Both the position numbers and the translations under genes were made by a program. The notes beneath the pieces are model-generated. The model was not told the DNA's origin and did not search any database. It worked only from the letters and a program-made list of their open reading frames with translations. Of a stretch of DNA of 13,919 nucleotides, positions 8,011 through 13,919 are shown piece by piece. The first letter of the stretch is position 1; each line of letters starts with the position of its first letter. The stretch is taken from NCBI GenBank assembly GCA_020446285.1, contig JAGREZ010000031.1:1755-15673 (forward strand), given 5' to 3'. This DNA is from Geminicoccaceae bacterium. GTDB taxonomy: Bacteria > Pseudomonadota > Alphaproteobacteria > Geminicoccales > Geminicoccaceae.

Positions 8011-8529
8011 ATGACGTTTCACCTCGGCCGCCGCGCTGCAACGCTGGCATTCACCCTGTTCCTCGCCGTGCCTTCGCTCGCGCAGGCCGGAAGCCTGCCG
8101 GCGCCCACCGGACGGGTTCTTTTGACCATCGATGGCAACATCGCCCATACCAACGCCGACGGAAAGGCCGAACTGGATCGCGCGATGCTCGAGAATATCG
8201 GCATGGTCGAGATCGAGACATGGACACCCTTCACCGAGGGCAGTTCGGTCTGGCGCGGCGTCAGGCTCAGGGATGTCATGGAACTCGTCGGCGGCAAGGG
8301 CGGTTCGATCCGCGCCGGCGCGCTCGATCTCTATGCAATCGACATTCCGATGTCGGACATTCTGCAGCACGATCCCTTCATCGCGCTCGAACGCGATGGC
8401 AGGAAGCTGCGCGTCAGGGACAAGGGGCCGGCCTGGATCCTCTATCCGTTTGCCGACAATCCCGGGCTGAGCGAGGAACGCATCGTCGGCCGCTGCGTCT
8501 GGCAGCTCGCGACGATCACCTTCGAATGA
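8011..8529 (+). CDS. Secreted protein with sulfite-oxidase-like molybdopterin-binding fold, probably non-catalytic
   Basis: A 172-residue protein with a Sec signal peptide: basic MTFHLGRR, hydrophobic core about 9-22, likely cut after SLAQA (26). The mature part of about 146 residues resembles the small proteins usually annotated as molybdopterin-dependent oxidoreductase. It has a strand-rich start, [17 protein letters not shown] (78-94, matching the W-x-GV-x-L-x-x-L segment of that fold), then [12 protein letters not shown] (139-150) and [11 protein letters not shown] at the end. The only Cys is C162 and there is no Cys-containing Moco-ligand motif like that of true sulfite oxidases, so enzyme activity is doubtful. 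AAAGG lies 8 nt before the ATG. The gene is 70 bp ahead of, and probably co-transcribed with, the GGDEF-EAL gene, which has an extracytoplasmic domain. I infer a periplasmic sensing or ligand-binding role. Family fold assignment is from recognition, not a search. Confidence 0.75.
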   Translation: MTFHLGRRAATLAFTLFLAVPSLAQAGSLPAPTGRVLLTIDGNIAHTNADGKAELDRAMLENIGMVEIETWTPFTEGSSVWRGVRLRDVMELVGGKGGSIRAGALDLYAIDIPMSDILQHDPFIALERDGRKLRVRDKGPAWILYPFADNPGLSEERIVGRCVWQLATITFE

Positions 8530-8599
8530 CTGTCCGCGCGGTGCGGTTTCGCTGCGGGACTTCCCGATAGGCGACCCACCGCCGACCGGCTCCGCCCTC

Positions 8600-10609
8600 A
8601 TGCCCCATGATGCCGCCCGAAACAAATCATGGCTCCGCTTTCACCGGATCGCCGCCTATTCCCTGCTGATCTGTGTTCTGGTAGTTGCCGGCGCATATGG
8701 ATGGCGGACGCTCGGCCAGTTGCGAAACGGCATTTCCGATGCGAGCGGGATCGAGATCGAATCGTCCGATCCGCAGCTCTTCGTGCTCGAATATCAAAGG
8801 CTGCGCACGTCGCTCGCGCGCTATGTCGCCGGTGATCCGGTCGTCGACCACGACACGGTGGTCATGCTGTTCGATATTCTCTGGGGGCGTTGCGAAACGA
8901 TGCAGCAGGGATCCTTTTACGGCGTCCTGCGGGATACGATCGAGGTTCACAACATCGCTCGCGACATCCTCGCCGTCCTTCACAAGACCGAAGATGCCGT
9001 CTTCGAGCTTGAACGCGACGACAGGGAAACGGCCCATGCCATCCTGGCGAAGCTCGAACCGTTCGACCGGCGGTTCACCGAATATCTCATCGAATTCGCC
9101 GGCCATCGCTTTGGCTGGATGCAGGAATACCGGGCCGGCCTCGCCCGCATGGTCGAAAAGATCGACACGCTCGGACCGGCCATCCTCGCCCCGGCGCTGG
9201 CCCTGCTGACGCTTCTGGTTTTCGAGGCGAGGCAGGCGCGCCGCGCCGAGGCATTCGTGCGGGAGCGCGAGGAGGAATCGCGCTATCTCGCCTGCCATGA
9301 CTCGCTCACCGGCCTCGCCAACCGGGTCTATCTGAACAGGAAGCTCGGCGAGGTGCTGGCTGCGGCCGCGCGATCGGGCAGCGATGTCGCGCTCTTCGCG
9401 CTGGATCTCGACGGCTTCAAGCGGGTCAACGACACGTTCGGTCACGAGATGGGCGACCGTCTGCTTGGTGTTGTGGCCCGCAGGCTTTCCGGTCTCCTCG
9501 GCCCGAACGGATTGGTGGCGCGGCTGGGCGGCGACGAGTTCGCCGTTCTGATGCCGGATTCCGCGAACCGGGAGAGGGAGAACGTGCTCGCCCTTCGCAT
9601 CATCGCCTCGCTCGAACAGCCGGTGATGCTCGACGGTCGCGACCTGCATGTCTCGACCAGCATAGGCATCGCGCGGTTTCCGCAGGATGCCGACAATGTC
9701 GCCGAGCTCCTGGGACATGCCGATGTGGCGCTCTATGCGGCCAAGGGGGAGGGCAAGCGGACATTCTGCCGTTTCGACCGGAGCATGGGCGAGAAGATCG
9801 TTCGCCAGAAACTCGTCGAGCGCGGCCTGCGCGCGGCACTCGCCGCCGATGCGCTCGAAGTGCACTACCAGCCGCAGATCCGTGTCGCCGACAATGTCAT
9901 CATCGGCGTCGAGGCCCTTTGTCGCTGGCGCGATCCGGAGCTTGGCAACGTGCCGCCGGACGAATTCATCGCCGTCGCCGAGGAGACCGGCCTCATTCTC
10001 GACGTCGGTCGCTGGGTCCTCGCGGAGGTCGCCAGCACGATGGCGTCCTGGCCCGAAGCGCTGGCCGGTCTCGAGGTCGCGGTGAATTTCTCTCCCGTCC
10101 AGTTCCTCTTTCAGGACGTCTGTGCCGATCTTCTCGAAGTCGCGGACACTCACGGGCTCGATCTGCGTCGCATCACGCTGGAGATCACCGAAGGGGCGAT
10201 GATGCGTGACACAGAGCGGACCATGGACCAGCTTCGAAACCTGCGCGAACATGGCGTCGACGTGGCCATCGACGATTTCGGCAAGGGCTATTCGAGCCTG
10301 AGCTATCTGCGCAAGTTCCCGCTCAACCAGCTCAAGATCGATCGTTCGTTCGTCCAGGGGATCGAGCGTGACGCCGAGGCGCGTGCCGTCATCCGCGGCA
10401 TTCTCGGCCTCGCTTCCAGCCTCGGACTGGAGACGGTCGCGGAAGGGGTCGAGGATCTGGCGCAACTCGCCTTCCTGCGCGACGAGCGCTGTACCGTCGC
10501 GCAGGGCTATCTGTTCTCGCGTCCCGTTCCCAACGAGCAACTTCTCGACCTGATCGATTGCGCGAACAAGGTTCCCGACGGGGCTGCGATGGTTGGTTCG
10601 GGAATCTGA
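8600..10609 (+). CDS. Membrane-anchored GGDEF-EAL protein (cyclic di-GMP turnover)
   Basis: A 669-residue inner-membrane protein. TM1 is about 17-35 and TM2 about 192-210; between them lies a mostly helical periplasmic domain of roughly 155 residues that I do not recognise. A short charged linker (211-228) leads to the GGDEF domain (about 229-392). Its active-site motif RLGGDEF (308-314) is intact, but the usual RxxD inhibitory site is replaced by Gly at both positions (GPNG, 301-304). The EAL domain (about 404-655) keeps EAL (438-440), N496, E528 in EITE, DDFG (558-561), K579, E615 and Q635, so phosphodiesterase activity is likely. The net direction of cyclic di-GMP change cannot be told. 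The ATG at 8600 lacks a clear Shine-Dalgarno, so the start is a little uncertain. The secreted protein upstream is the obvious partner for the periplasmic domain. Confidence 0.95.
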   Translation: MPHDAARNKSWLRFHRIAAYSLLICVLVVAGAYGWRTLGQLRNGISDASGIEIESSDPQLFVLEYQRLRTSLARYVAGDPVVDHDTVVMLFDILWGRCETMQQGSFYGVLRDTIEVHNIARDILAVLHKTEDAVFELERDDRETAHAILAKLEPFDRRFTEYLIEFAGHRFGWMQEYRAGLARMVEKIDTLGPAILAPALALLTLLVFEARQARRAEAFVREREEESRYLACHDSLTGLANRVYLNRKLGEVLAAAARSGSDVALFALDLDGFKRVNDTFGHEMGDRLLGVVARRLSGLLGPNGLVARLGGDEFAVLMPDSANRERENVLALRIIASLEQPVMLDGRDLHVSTSIGIARFPQDADNVAELLGHADVALYAAKGEGKRTFCRFDRSMGEKIVRQKLVERGLRAALAADALEVHYQPQIRVADNVIIGVEALCRWRDPELGNVPPDEFIAVAEETGLILDVGRWVLAEVASTMASWPEALAGLEVAVNFSPVQFLFQDVCADLLEVADTHGLDLRRITLEITEGAMMRDTERTMDQLRNLREHGVDVAIDDFGKGYSSLSYLRKFPLNQLKIDRSFVQGIERDAEARAVIRGILGLASSLGLETVAEGVEDLAQLAFLRDERCTVAQGYLFSRPVPNEQLLDLIDCANKVPDGAAMVGSGI

Positions 10610-10627
10610 CGGATGCTGCCGTTTCAG

Positions 10628-10642
10628 CTCCGTTTCACGGAG
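10628..10642. terminator. Small hairpin between convergent genes
   Basis: CTCCG (10628-10632) and CGGAG (10638-10642) form a 5-bp stem with a 5-nt loop, in the 25-bp gap between the GGDEF-EAL stop and the nadE stop. The nadE stop codon lies in the loop. There is no T-run on either side, so a true intrinsic terminator is doubtful; it might act for both genes or do nothing. Confidence 0.25.
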
Positions 10643-12329
10643 TCCTGAGACCGATATGGCGGAAATGGTTGGTGATCGGATAACGCCGGTCGCGGCCGAA
10701 TGCCTTCTGCGTGATCTTGACGCCCGGCGGAGCCTGTCTTCGCTTGTATTCGGCGATGTCGAGAAGGTTCGAGACCTGTCGGACATGGTCGGCGGCGAAA
10801 CCCGCATCGACGAGTTCCGCCGGCGAAAGATCCCGCTCGACAAGGCCCTCCAGAATGGCATCGAGCATCTCGTAAGGGGGGAGCGAATCCTCGTCCTTCT
10901 GGTCGGCGCGAAGCTCCGCTGACGGCGGCTTGTCGATCACCCGTCCGGGCATGACCGGCCCGTCCGGGCCGAGACATGACGGCGGGCGCGTGAGGTTGCG
11001 ATAGCGGCAGAGTTCGAAGACGGACATCTTGTAGACATCCTTGAGAACCGAATAGCCGCCGCACATGTCGCCATAGAGCGTTGCATAGCCGACCGACATT
11101 TCCGACTTGTTGCCGGTGGTGAGCAGCATGGATCCGAGCTTGTTGGAAATGGCCATCAGAAGCACGCCGCGAATGCGCGACTGGATGTTTTCCTCGGTTG
11201 TATCCGGTTCACGCCCGGCGAAGACCGGCGTGAGTATTCCGGAAAAGGCCTCGACCGCCGGTTCGATGGCGATCTCGTCGAGACGCAGGCCGAGCAGCCG
11301 GGCACATCCGGCGGCGTCGTCGAGGCTCTCGGGTGACGTGTAGCGCGATGGCATCATCACCGCATGTACCCGCTCGCTACCGAGTGCATCCACGGCGACC
11401 GCGGCCGAAAGGGCGGAATCCACGCCACCCGACAGGCCGAGCACAACTCCCGGAAACCGGTTCTTGGTGACATAGTCGCGAAGACCCAGCACCATCGCCC
11501 GGTACACCGCTTCCGGTGACGATGGCGGCGGCACCGGAGCTGTCGTCGCACCCAGGCAGCGCCACTTCTCATCCTGCAGGCGCCAGCGGGTGTGTATGGT
11601 CGCGGGCTCGAACCAGGGCGCCTGGGCGACCAGCCGGCGATCACCATCGAGCGCGAAGGAGGCACCATCGAAGACGAGTTCGTCCTGGCCGCCGACAAGA
11701 TTGACATAGAGCAGCGGAAGGCCGGTCTCGACGATGCGGGCGACCGCCTTCTGCAGGCGCAGTTCCTGCTTGTCCGCCTCGTAGGGCGAGCCGTTGGTGA
11801 CGATCAGGATTTCGGCACCGCTTTCCCCGAGGGCTTCGGCGACATCCTCGATCCACATGTCCTCGCAGATCATCACGCCGAGGCGGATCGTCGAGCCATC
11901 GCGCAGGCGAAGCGCCATCGGTCCCGGTATAGGCCCTTGGCGAAACACGCGGACCTCATCGAAGACACCGTAGTTCGGCAGGGCATGCTTGGCATTGCGC
12001 GCGGCTATCCGGCCTTCGGCGAGAAGAAAGGCGGTGTTGGCGGGACGGCTCGACGGGTCGGCATCGGGAGCGCCGATCAGCATCGCCGTGCTCCGCCCCG
12101 CCGTAGCGGCGGCAAGCGTCTCGACCGCCTTCAGCGCGTGTCGCCGGAGCGCCGGCTTGAGCACCAGATCCTCGAGCGGATATCCCGTCACCACCATTTC
12201 CGGAAAGACCACGAGATCGGCGCCGTCTCCGGCTGCCTCGAGGAAGGTGCTCTCGATCAGGCGGACATTGCCTTCGATGTCTCCGACCACCGGATTGATC
12301 TGGGCCATGGCGATGACGATTTCACTCAA
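10635..12329 (-). CDS. nadE: Glutamine-dependent NAD+ synthetase
   Basis: A 564-residue two-domain enzyme that makes NAD+ from deamido-NAD+, ATP and glutamine in the last step of NAD synthesis. The N-terminal nitrilase-type glutaminase (about 4-260) shows FPEMVVTGYPLEDL (42-55, E44), KHALPNY (114-120, K114) and GVMICEDMW (151-159, nucleophile C155). The C-terminal synthetase (about 275-564) has the ATP-pyrophosphatase loop LGLSGGVDSALSAA (297-310), MMPSRYTSPES, NIQSRIRG, TGNKSEMSVGYATLYGDM and the terminal KITQKAFGRDRRYP. I place the start at the TTG at 12329 because GGGAG lies 8 nt upstream and MSEIVIAMAQINPVVG fits family N-termini. An ATG seven codons later (12308) is the alternative. The frame runs on upstream to 12428, but that part looks non-coding. 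It is convergent with the GGDEF-EAL gene. Confidence 0.95.
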   Translation of the reverse strand: MSEIVIAMAQINPVVGDIEGNVRLIESTFLEAAGDGADLVVFPEMVVTGYPLEDLVLKPALRRHALKAVETLAAATAGRSTAMLIGAPDADPSSRPANTAFLLAEGRIAARNAKHALPNYGVFDEVRVFRQGPIPGPMALRLRDGSTIRLGVMICEDMWIEDVAEALGESGAEILIVTNGSPYEADKQELRLQKAVARIVETGLPLLYVNLVGGQDELVFDGASFALDGDRRLVAQAPWFEPATIHTRWRLQDEKWRCLGATTAPVPPPSSPEAVYRAMVLGLRDYVTKNRFPGVVLGLSGGVDSALSAAVAVDALGSERVHAVMMPSRYTSPESLDDAAGCARLLGLRLDEIAIEPAVEAFSGILTPVFAGREPDTTEENIQSRIRGVLLMAISNKLGSMLLTTGNKSEMSVGYATLYGDMCGGYSVLKDVYKMSVFELCRYRNLTRPPSCLGPDGPVMPGRVIDKPPSAELRADQKDEDSLPPYEMLDAILEGLVERDLSPAELVDAGFAADHVRQVSNLLDIAEYKRRQAPPGVKITQKAFGRDRRYPITNHFRHIGLRTP

Positions 12330-12500
12330 GCGATGGTCTCCCGCTCGTACCTTTTCCGCGTCCGCCGCATGACGGCGCGGGGCGAAGCTATGGTGGCGGA
12401 AGGCGCCGTGCAAGGGCCGACTGCGCAATGCGCATGTCCGGGCGATTTGCCCGATATCGGCAATGGCGACACGCTGGCGGGCGCAGGCGGTTCCGGCAGG

Positions 12501-12785
12501 TCAGTTGCCCCGGTGTGTCCGTGCTCCCCGGCGACCGGCCGTGTTCGTGCCGTGAACGTCCTCGAACAGTGTCGTCATGGTCGCTCTCCGGCTGTCCGGG
12601 TTGTAGACCTCCCTTACCACACGGACGCCGGACACGCGGAATTGCCGGATGATGCACTCGGCTTCCTCAAACGCGACCTTCCGCTCGCGCGTGATCGTGT
12701 CGATGGTCCAGCGATCGTGCGAAAGCGTATGGACCTCGAACCAGACCTCGAGCGACGCACGACGCGGCAGTTCATCCTCGATCAT
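12501..12785 (-). CDS. Small hypothetical protein
   Basis: A 94-residue acidic-to-basic soluble protein, not assigned to a named family. The core reads as coding: LEVWFEVHTLSHDRWTIDTI (12-31, alternating strand pattern with WTID), a helix FEEAECIIRQF (39-49), then a second strand pair SGVRVVREVYNPDSRRATM (52-70) and TTLFEDV. The Arg/Gly-rich tail (83-94) looks disordered. The ATG at 12785 is preferred; the ribosome site is weak, and a longer frame from 12857 adds residues that look like intergenic sequence. I recall similar small proteins in alphaproteobacteria but cannot verify it here. It lies downstream of tRNA-Val on the same strand and 171 bp upstream of nadE. It could be transcribed with either. 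Confidence 0.6.
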   Translation of the reverse strand: MIEDELPRRASLEVWFEVHTLSHDRWTIDTITRERKVAFEEAECIIRQFRVSGVRVVREVYNPDSRRATMTTLFEDVHGTNTAGRRGARTHRGN

Positions 12786-12944
12786 GGATCTGTGGCCTGC
12801 AGGACGGTTGGATCGACAGATGCCGTGCCCTGAAGAACGCGCGGCGACCGCAATCATGACCGCAAGAACTTAACGGCGGGTTTCCACCGCACAAACAGGA
12901 TGAAGGAAATCCCGCATGGAACCCGACTGTTTCCGGAAGGAAGA

Positions 12945-13019
12945 TGGTGGGCGCGACAGGGATTGAACCTGTGACCCCTGCCGTGTGAAGGCAGTGCTCT
13001 CCCGCTGAGCTACGCGCCC
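12945..13019 (-). tRNA. tRNA-Val (anticodon CAC)
   Basis: The minus strand from 13019 gives a full 75-nt cloverleaf with encoded CCA. The acceptor stem GGGCGCG pairs with CGCGCCC. The D arm is GCTC-AGCGGGA-GAGC. The anticodon stem CTGCC/GGCAG encloses the loop TTCACAC, so the anticodon is CAC, reading the valine codon GUG. The variable loop is GGGTC. The T arm ACAGG-TTCAATC-CCTGT is canonical. The discriminator is A, followed by CCA. Confidence 0.97.
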
Positions 13020-13024
13020 GGAAT

Positions 13025-13047
13025 GTCACCTGCCTGTTGCCAGTGAC
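13025..13047 (-). repeat. Leader hairpin just 5' of tRNA-Val
   Basis: On the minus strand GTCACTG (13047-13041) can pair with CAGGTGAC (13032-13025), leaving one bulged base and an 8-nt loop. It ends 5 bp before the mature tRNA 5' end, so it would lie in the pre-tRNA leader. It may be chance. Confidence 0.25.
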
Positions 13048-13052
13048 GTTCG

Positions 13053-13128
13053 ATGGCGGCGTTGCTACTCGAAAGCGCTGCAATGATCAAGCGCCGCCAT
13101 GCCGCGACCGTATGCGCATATGGCGGCG
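13053..13128. repeat. Three copies of ATGGCGGCG in alternating orientation
   Basis: ATGGCGGCG occurs at 13053-13061 and 13120-13128, and its exact reverse complement CGCCGCCAT at 13092-13100. The middle copy can therefore pair with either the first (30-nt loop) or the third (19-nt loop), two mutually exclusive hairpins. The second loop also holds the 10-bp palindrome TATGCGCATA (13111-13120). The array lies 110-185 bp before the fumarase start and overlaps the candidate tRNA promoter. It could be an operator set or alternative leader RNA folds. Confidence 0.5.
13062..13090 (-). promoter_or_regulatory. Candidate tRNA-Val promoter
   Basis: On the minus strand TTGATC (13090-13085, four of six bases of TTGACA) is followed after exactly 17 bp by TAGCAA (13067-13062, three of six bases of TATAAT). 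Transcription would start near 13055, about 36 nt before the mature tRNA. Spacing and position are good, but the -10 match is weak. Confidence 0.3.
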
Positions 13129-13237
13129 GCGAAGGTGTTCGCGCAGACGAGGGGAATCGCGGCTATCGGCATTTCTTCAACACGCTGCTAAGACTGTCGC
13201 AAGAGGGAAACCGGGCCAGATCGAGGAGACGTCTGCC

Positions 13238-13919
13238 ATGACCGAGGGATATTCACCGCTGTTCCAGCTTGGAGCCGACGAGACGGAATATCGAAAGCTC
13301 GACATTGATGGTGTGAGCACGGTCGAACTCGATGGCGAAACCCTCCTGCGGGTCGGCGCCGGGGTGCTCGAACAGGTGACCGAAGAGGCGTTCAGGGACA
13401 TTCATCACCTGTTCCGTCCGGGGCACCTGCAGCAGTTGCGCAACATTCTCGATGACCCCGAGGCTTCGGGCAATGACCGCTTCGTCGCGCTTGAACTTCT
13501 CAAGAACGCGGCGATCGCGTCCGCCGGCGTATTCCCGACCTGTCAGGACACCGGCACTGCCATCATCGTCGGCAAGAAGGGGCATCTGGTACTTACCGAC
13601 GGCAGCGACGAGGCGGCGATTTCCAAAGGGGTGGCCGATACCTATCTTACGTCCAACCTCCGCTACAGCCAGATGGCGCCTCTCGACATGTGGACGGAGA
13701 AGAATACCCAGAACAATCTGCCGGCGCAGATGGACATCCTCGCCGGCAAGGGGGCGGCCTATGAGCTGCTGTTCATTGCCAAGGGTGGCGGCTCGGCCAA
13801 CAAGACGTTCCTCTATCAGGAAACGCGCCGCCTGCTCGATCCCGAGCGCATCGCCGCCTTTTTCGACGAGAAGGTGCGCACGCTCGGCACGACTGCCTGC
13901 CCGCCCTATCATCTGGCGA
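13238..13919 (+). CDS. Class I fumarate hydratase, iron-sulfur type (3' end cut by the window)
   Basis: An open frame of 227 codons that runs off the window, matching the N-terminal half of single-chain class I fumarases (E. coli FumA/FumB type, about 500-550 residues). These oxygen-sensitive TCA-cycle enzymes interconvert fumarate and malate with a [4Fe-4S] cluster. [18 protein letters not shown] (98-115) carries the first cluster ligand, C102. [26 protein letters not shown] (139-164) is the conserved substrate region. [16 protein letters not shown] (179-194) follows, and GTTACPPYH (217-225) carries the second ligand, C221. The third ligand would be beyond the window end. The ATG at 13238 has GAGGAG about 9 nt upstream. 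The 218-bp region between this gene and the divergent tRNA-Val contains the ATGGCGGCG repeats; I could not find a convincing promoter for the fumarase. Confidence 0.95.
   Translation, partial: MTEGYSPLFQLGADETEYRKLDIDGVSTVELDGETLLRVGAGVLEQVTEEAFRDIHHLFRPGHLQQLRNILDDPEASGNDRFVALELLKNAAIASAGVFPTCQDTGTAIIVGKKGHLVLTDGSDEAAISKGVADTYLTSNLRYSQMAPLDMWTEKNTQNNLPAQMDILAGKGAAYELLFIAKGGGSANKTFLYQETRRLLDPERIAAFFDEKVRTLGTTACPPYHLA

Noticed and set aside
7163..8050. N-terminal extension of the purL frame to 1035 codons
   Set aside because: The part upstream of 7162 is the wrong frame of purQ and reads as Arg/Pro-rich nonsense. The TGATG start and family length fix purL at 7162.
8627..10861. A 744-codon open frame on the minus strand
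   Set aside because: It is antisense to the well-supported GGDEF-EAL gene and runs into the end of nadE. No recognisable domain is present.
12388..12657. An 89-codon minus-strand frame between nadE and the small hypothetical gene
   Set aside because: Pro/Arg/His-rich product with no conserved pattern, overlapping the better-supported 12501-12785 frame.
12772..13083. A 103-codon minus-strand frame with a GSIPVAPT-like segment
   Set aside because: This peptide is the common artefact of translating a tRNA gene; the frame runs through tRNA-Val.
1..13919. CRISPR arrays, insertion sequences, phage genes, toxin-antitoxin pairs
   Set aside because: No regularly spaced repeats, transposase or integrase motifs, terminal inverted repeats or target duplications were seen, including at the tRNA 3' end.

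Overview
The window is GC-rich, gene-dense chromosomal DNA, most likely from an alphaproteobacterium. The best evidence is the minus-strand order purQ-purL-bolA-grxD, which is typical of that class. Supporting signs are the strong G/C third-position bias, the long open antisense frames this produces, and a class I fumarase. I cannot name the genus. I see no phage, transposase, CRISPR array or plasmid function.

Layout, left to right. (1) 1-3674, minus strand: a fold-type I PLP aminotransferase cut by the window edge, a PAPS-type sulfotransferase, and a Wzx-like multi-pass flippase. The last two suggest making or decorating a surface glycan. (2) 3747-7824, minus strand: a compact operon read purQ, purL, bolA, grxD, MOSC protein. 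It has 1-nt TGATG overlaps at purQ/purL and grxD/MOSC and short gaps elsewhere. It joins the FGAM synthetase step of purine synthesis to the BolA/Grx4 iron-sulfur pair and a MOSC-domain protein. purS is not upstream of purQ. (3) 7825-8010: a divergent intergenic region with an A/T-rich 13-bp palindrome inside candidate promoter elements. (4) 8011-10609, plus strand: a small secreted protein with a sulfite-oxidase-like (molybdopterin-binding) fold, then a membrane GGDEF-EAL protein. They are probably a sensing pair for cyclic di-GMP. (5) 10635-12329, minus strand: glutamine-dependent NAD+ synthetase, convergent with the GGDEF-EAL gene and probably starting at TTG. (6) 12501-12785, minus strand: a small hypothetical protein; then tRNA-Val(CAC) at 12945-13019, also minus. 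(7) 13238 to the window end, plus strand: the first 227 codons of an iron-sulfur class I fumarase, preceded by a leader with three copies of a 9-bp element in alternating orientation.

Most of the window is housekeeping. The least explained parts are the secreted Mo-fold protein paired with the cyclic di-GMP enzyme, the MOSC gene coupled to grxD, and the repeat-bearing region between tRNA-Val and the fumarase. No gap between genes exceeds 300 bases. I found no convincing evidence for a wholly new multi-gene system.
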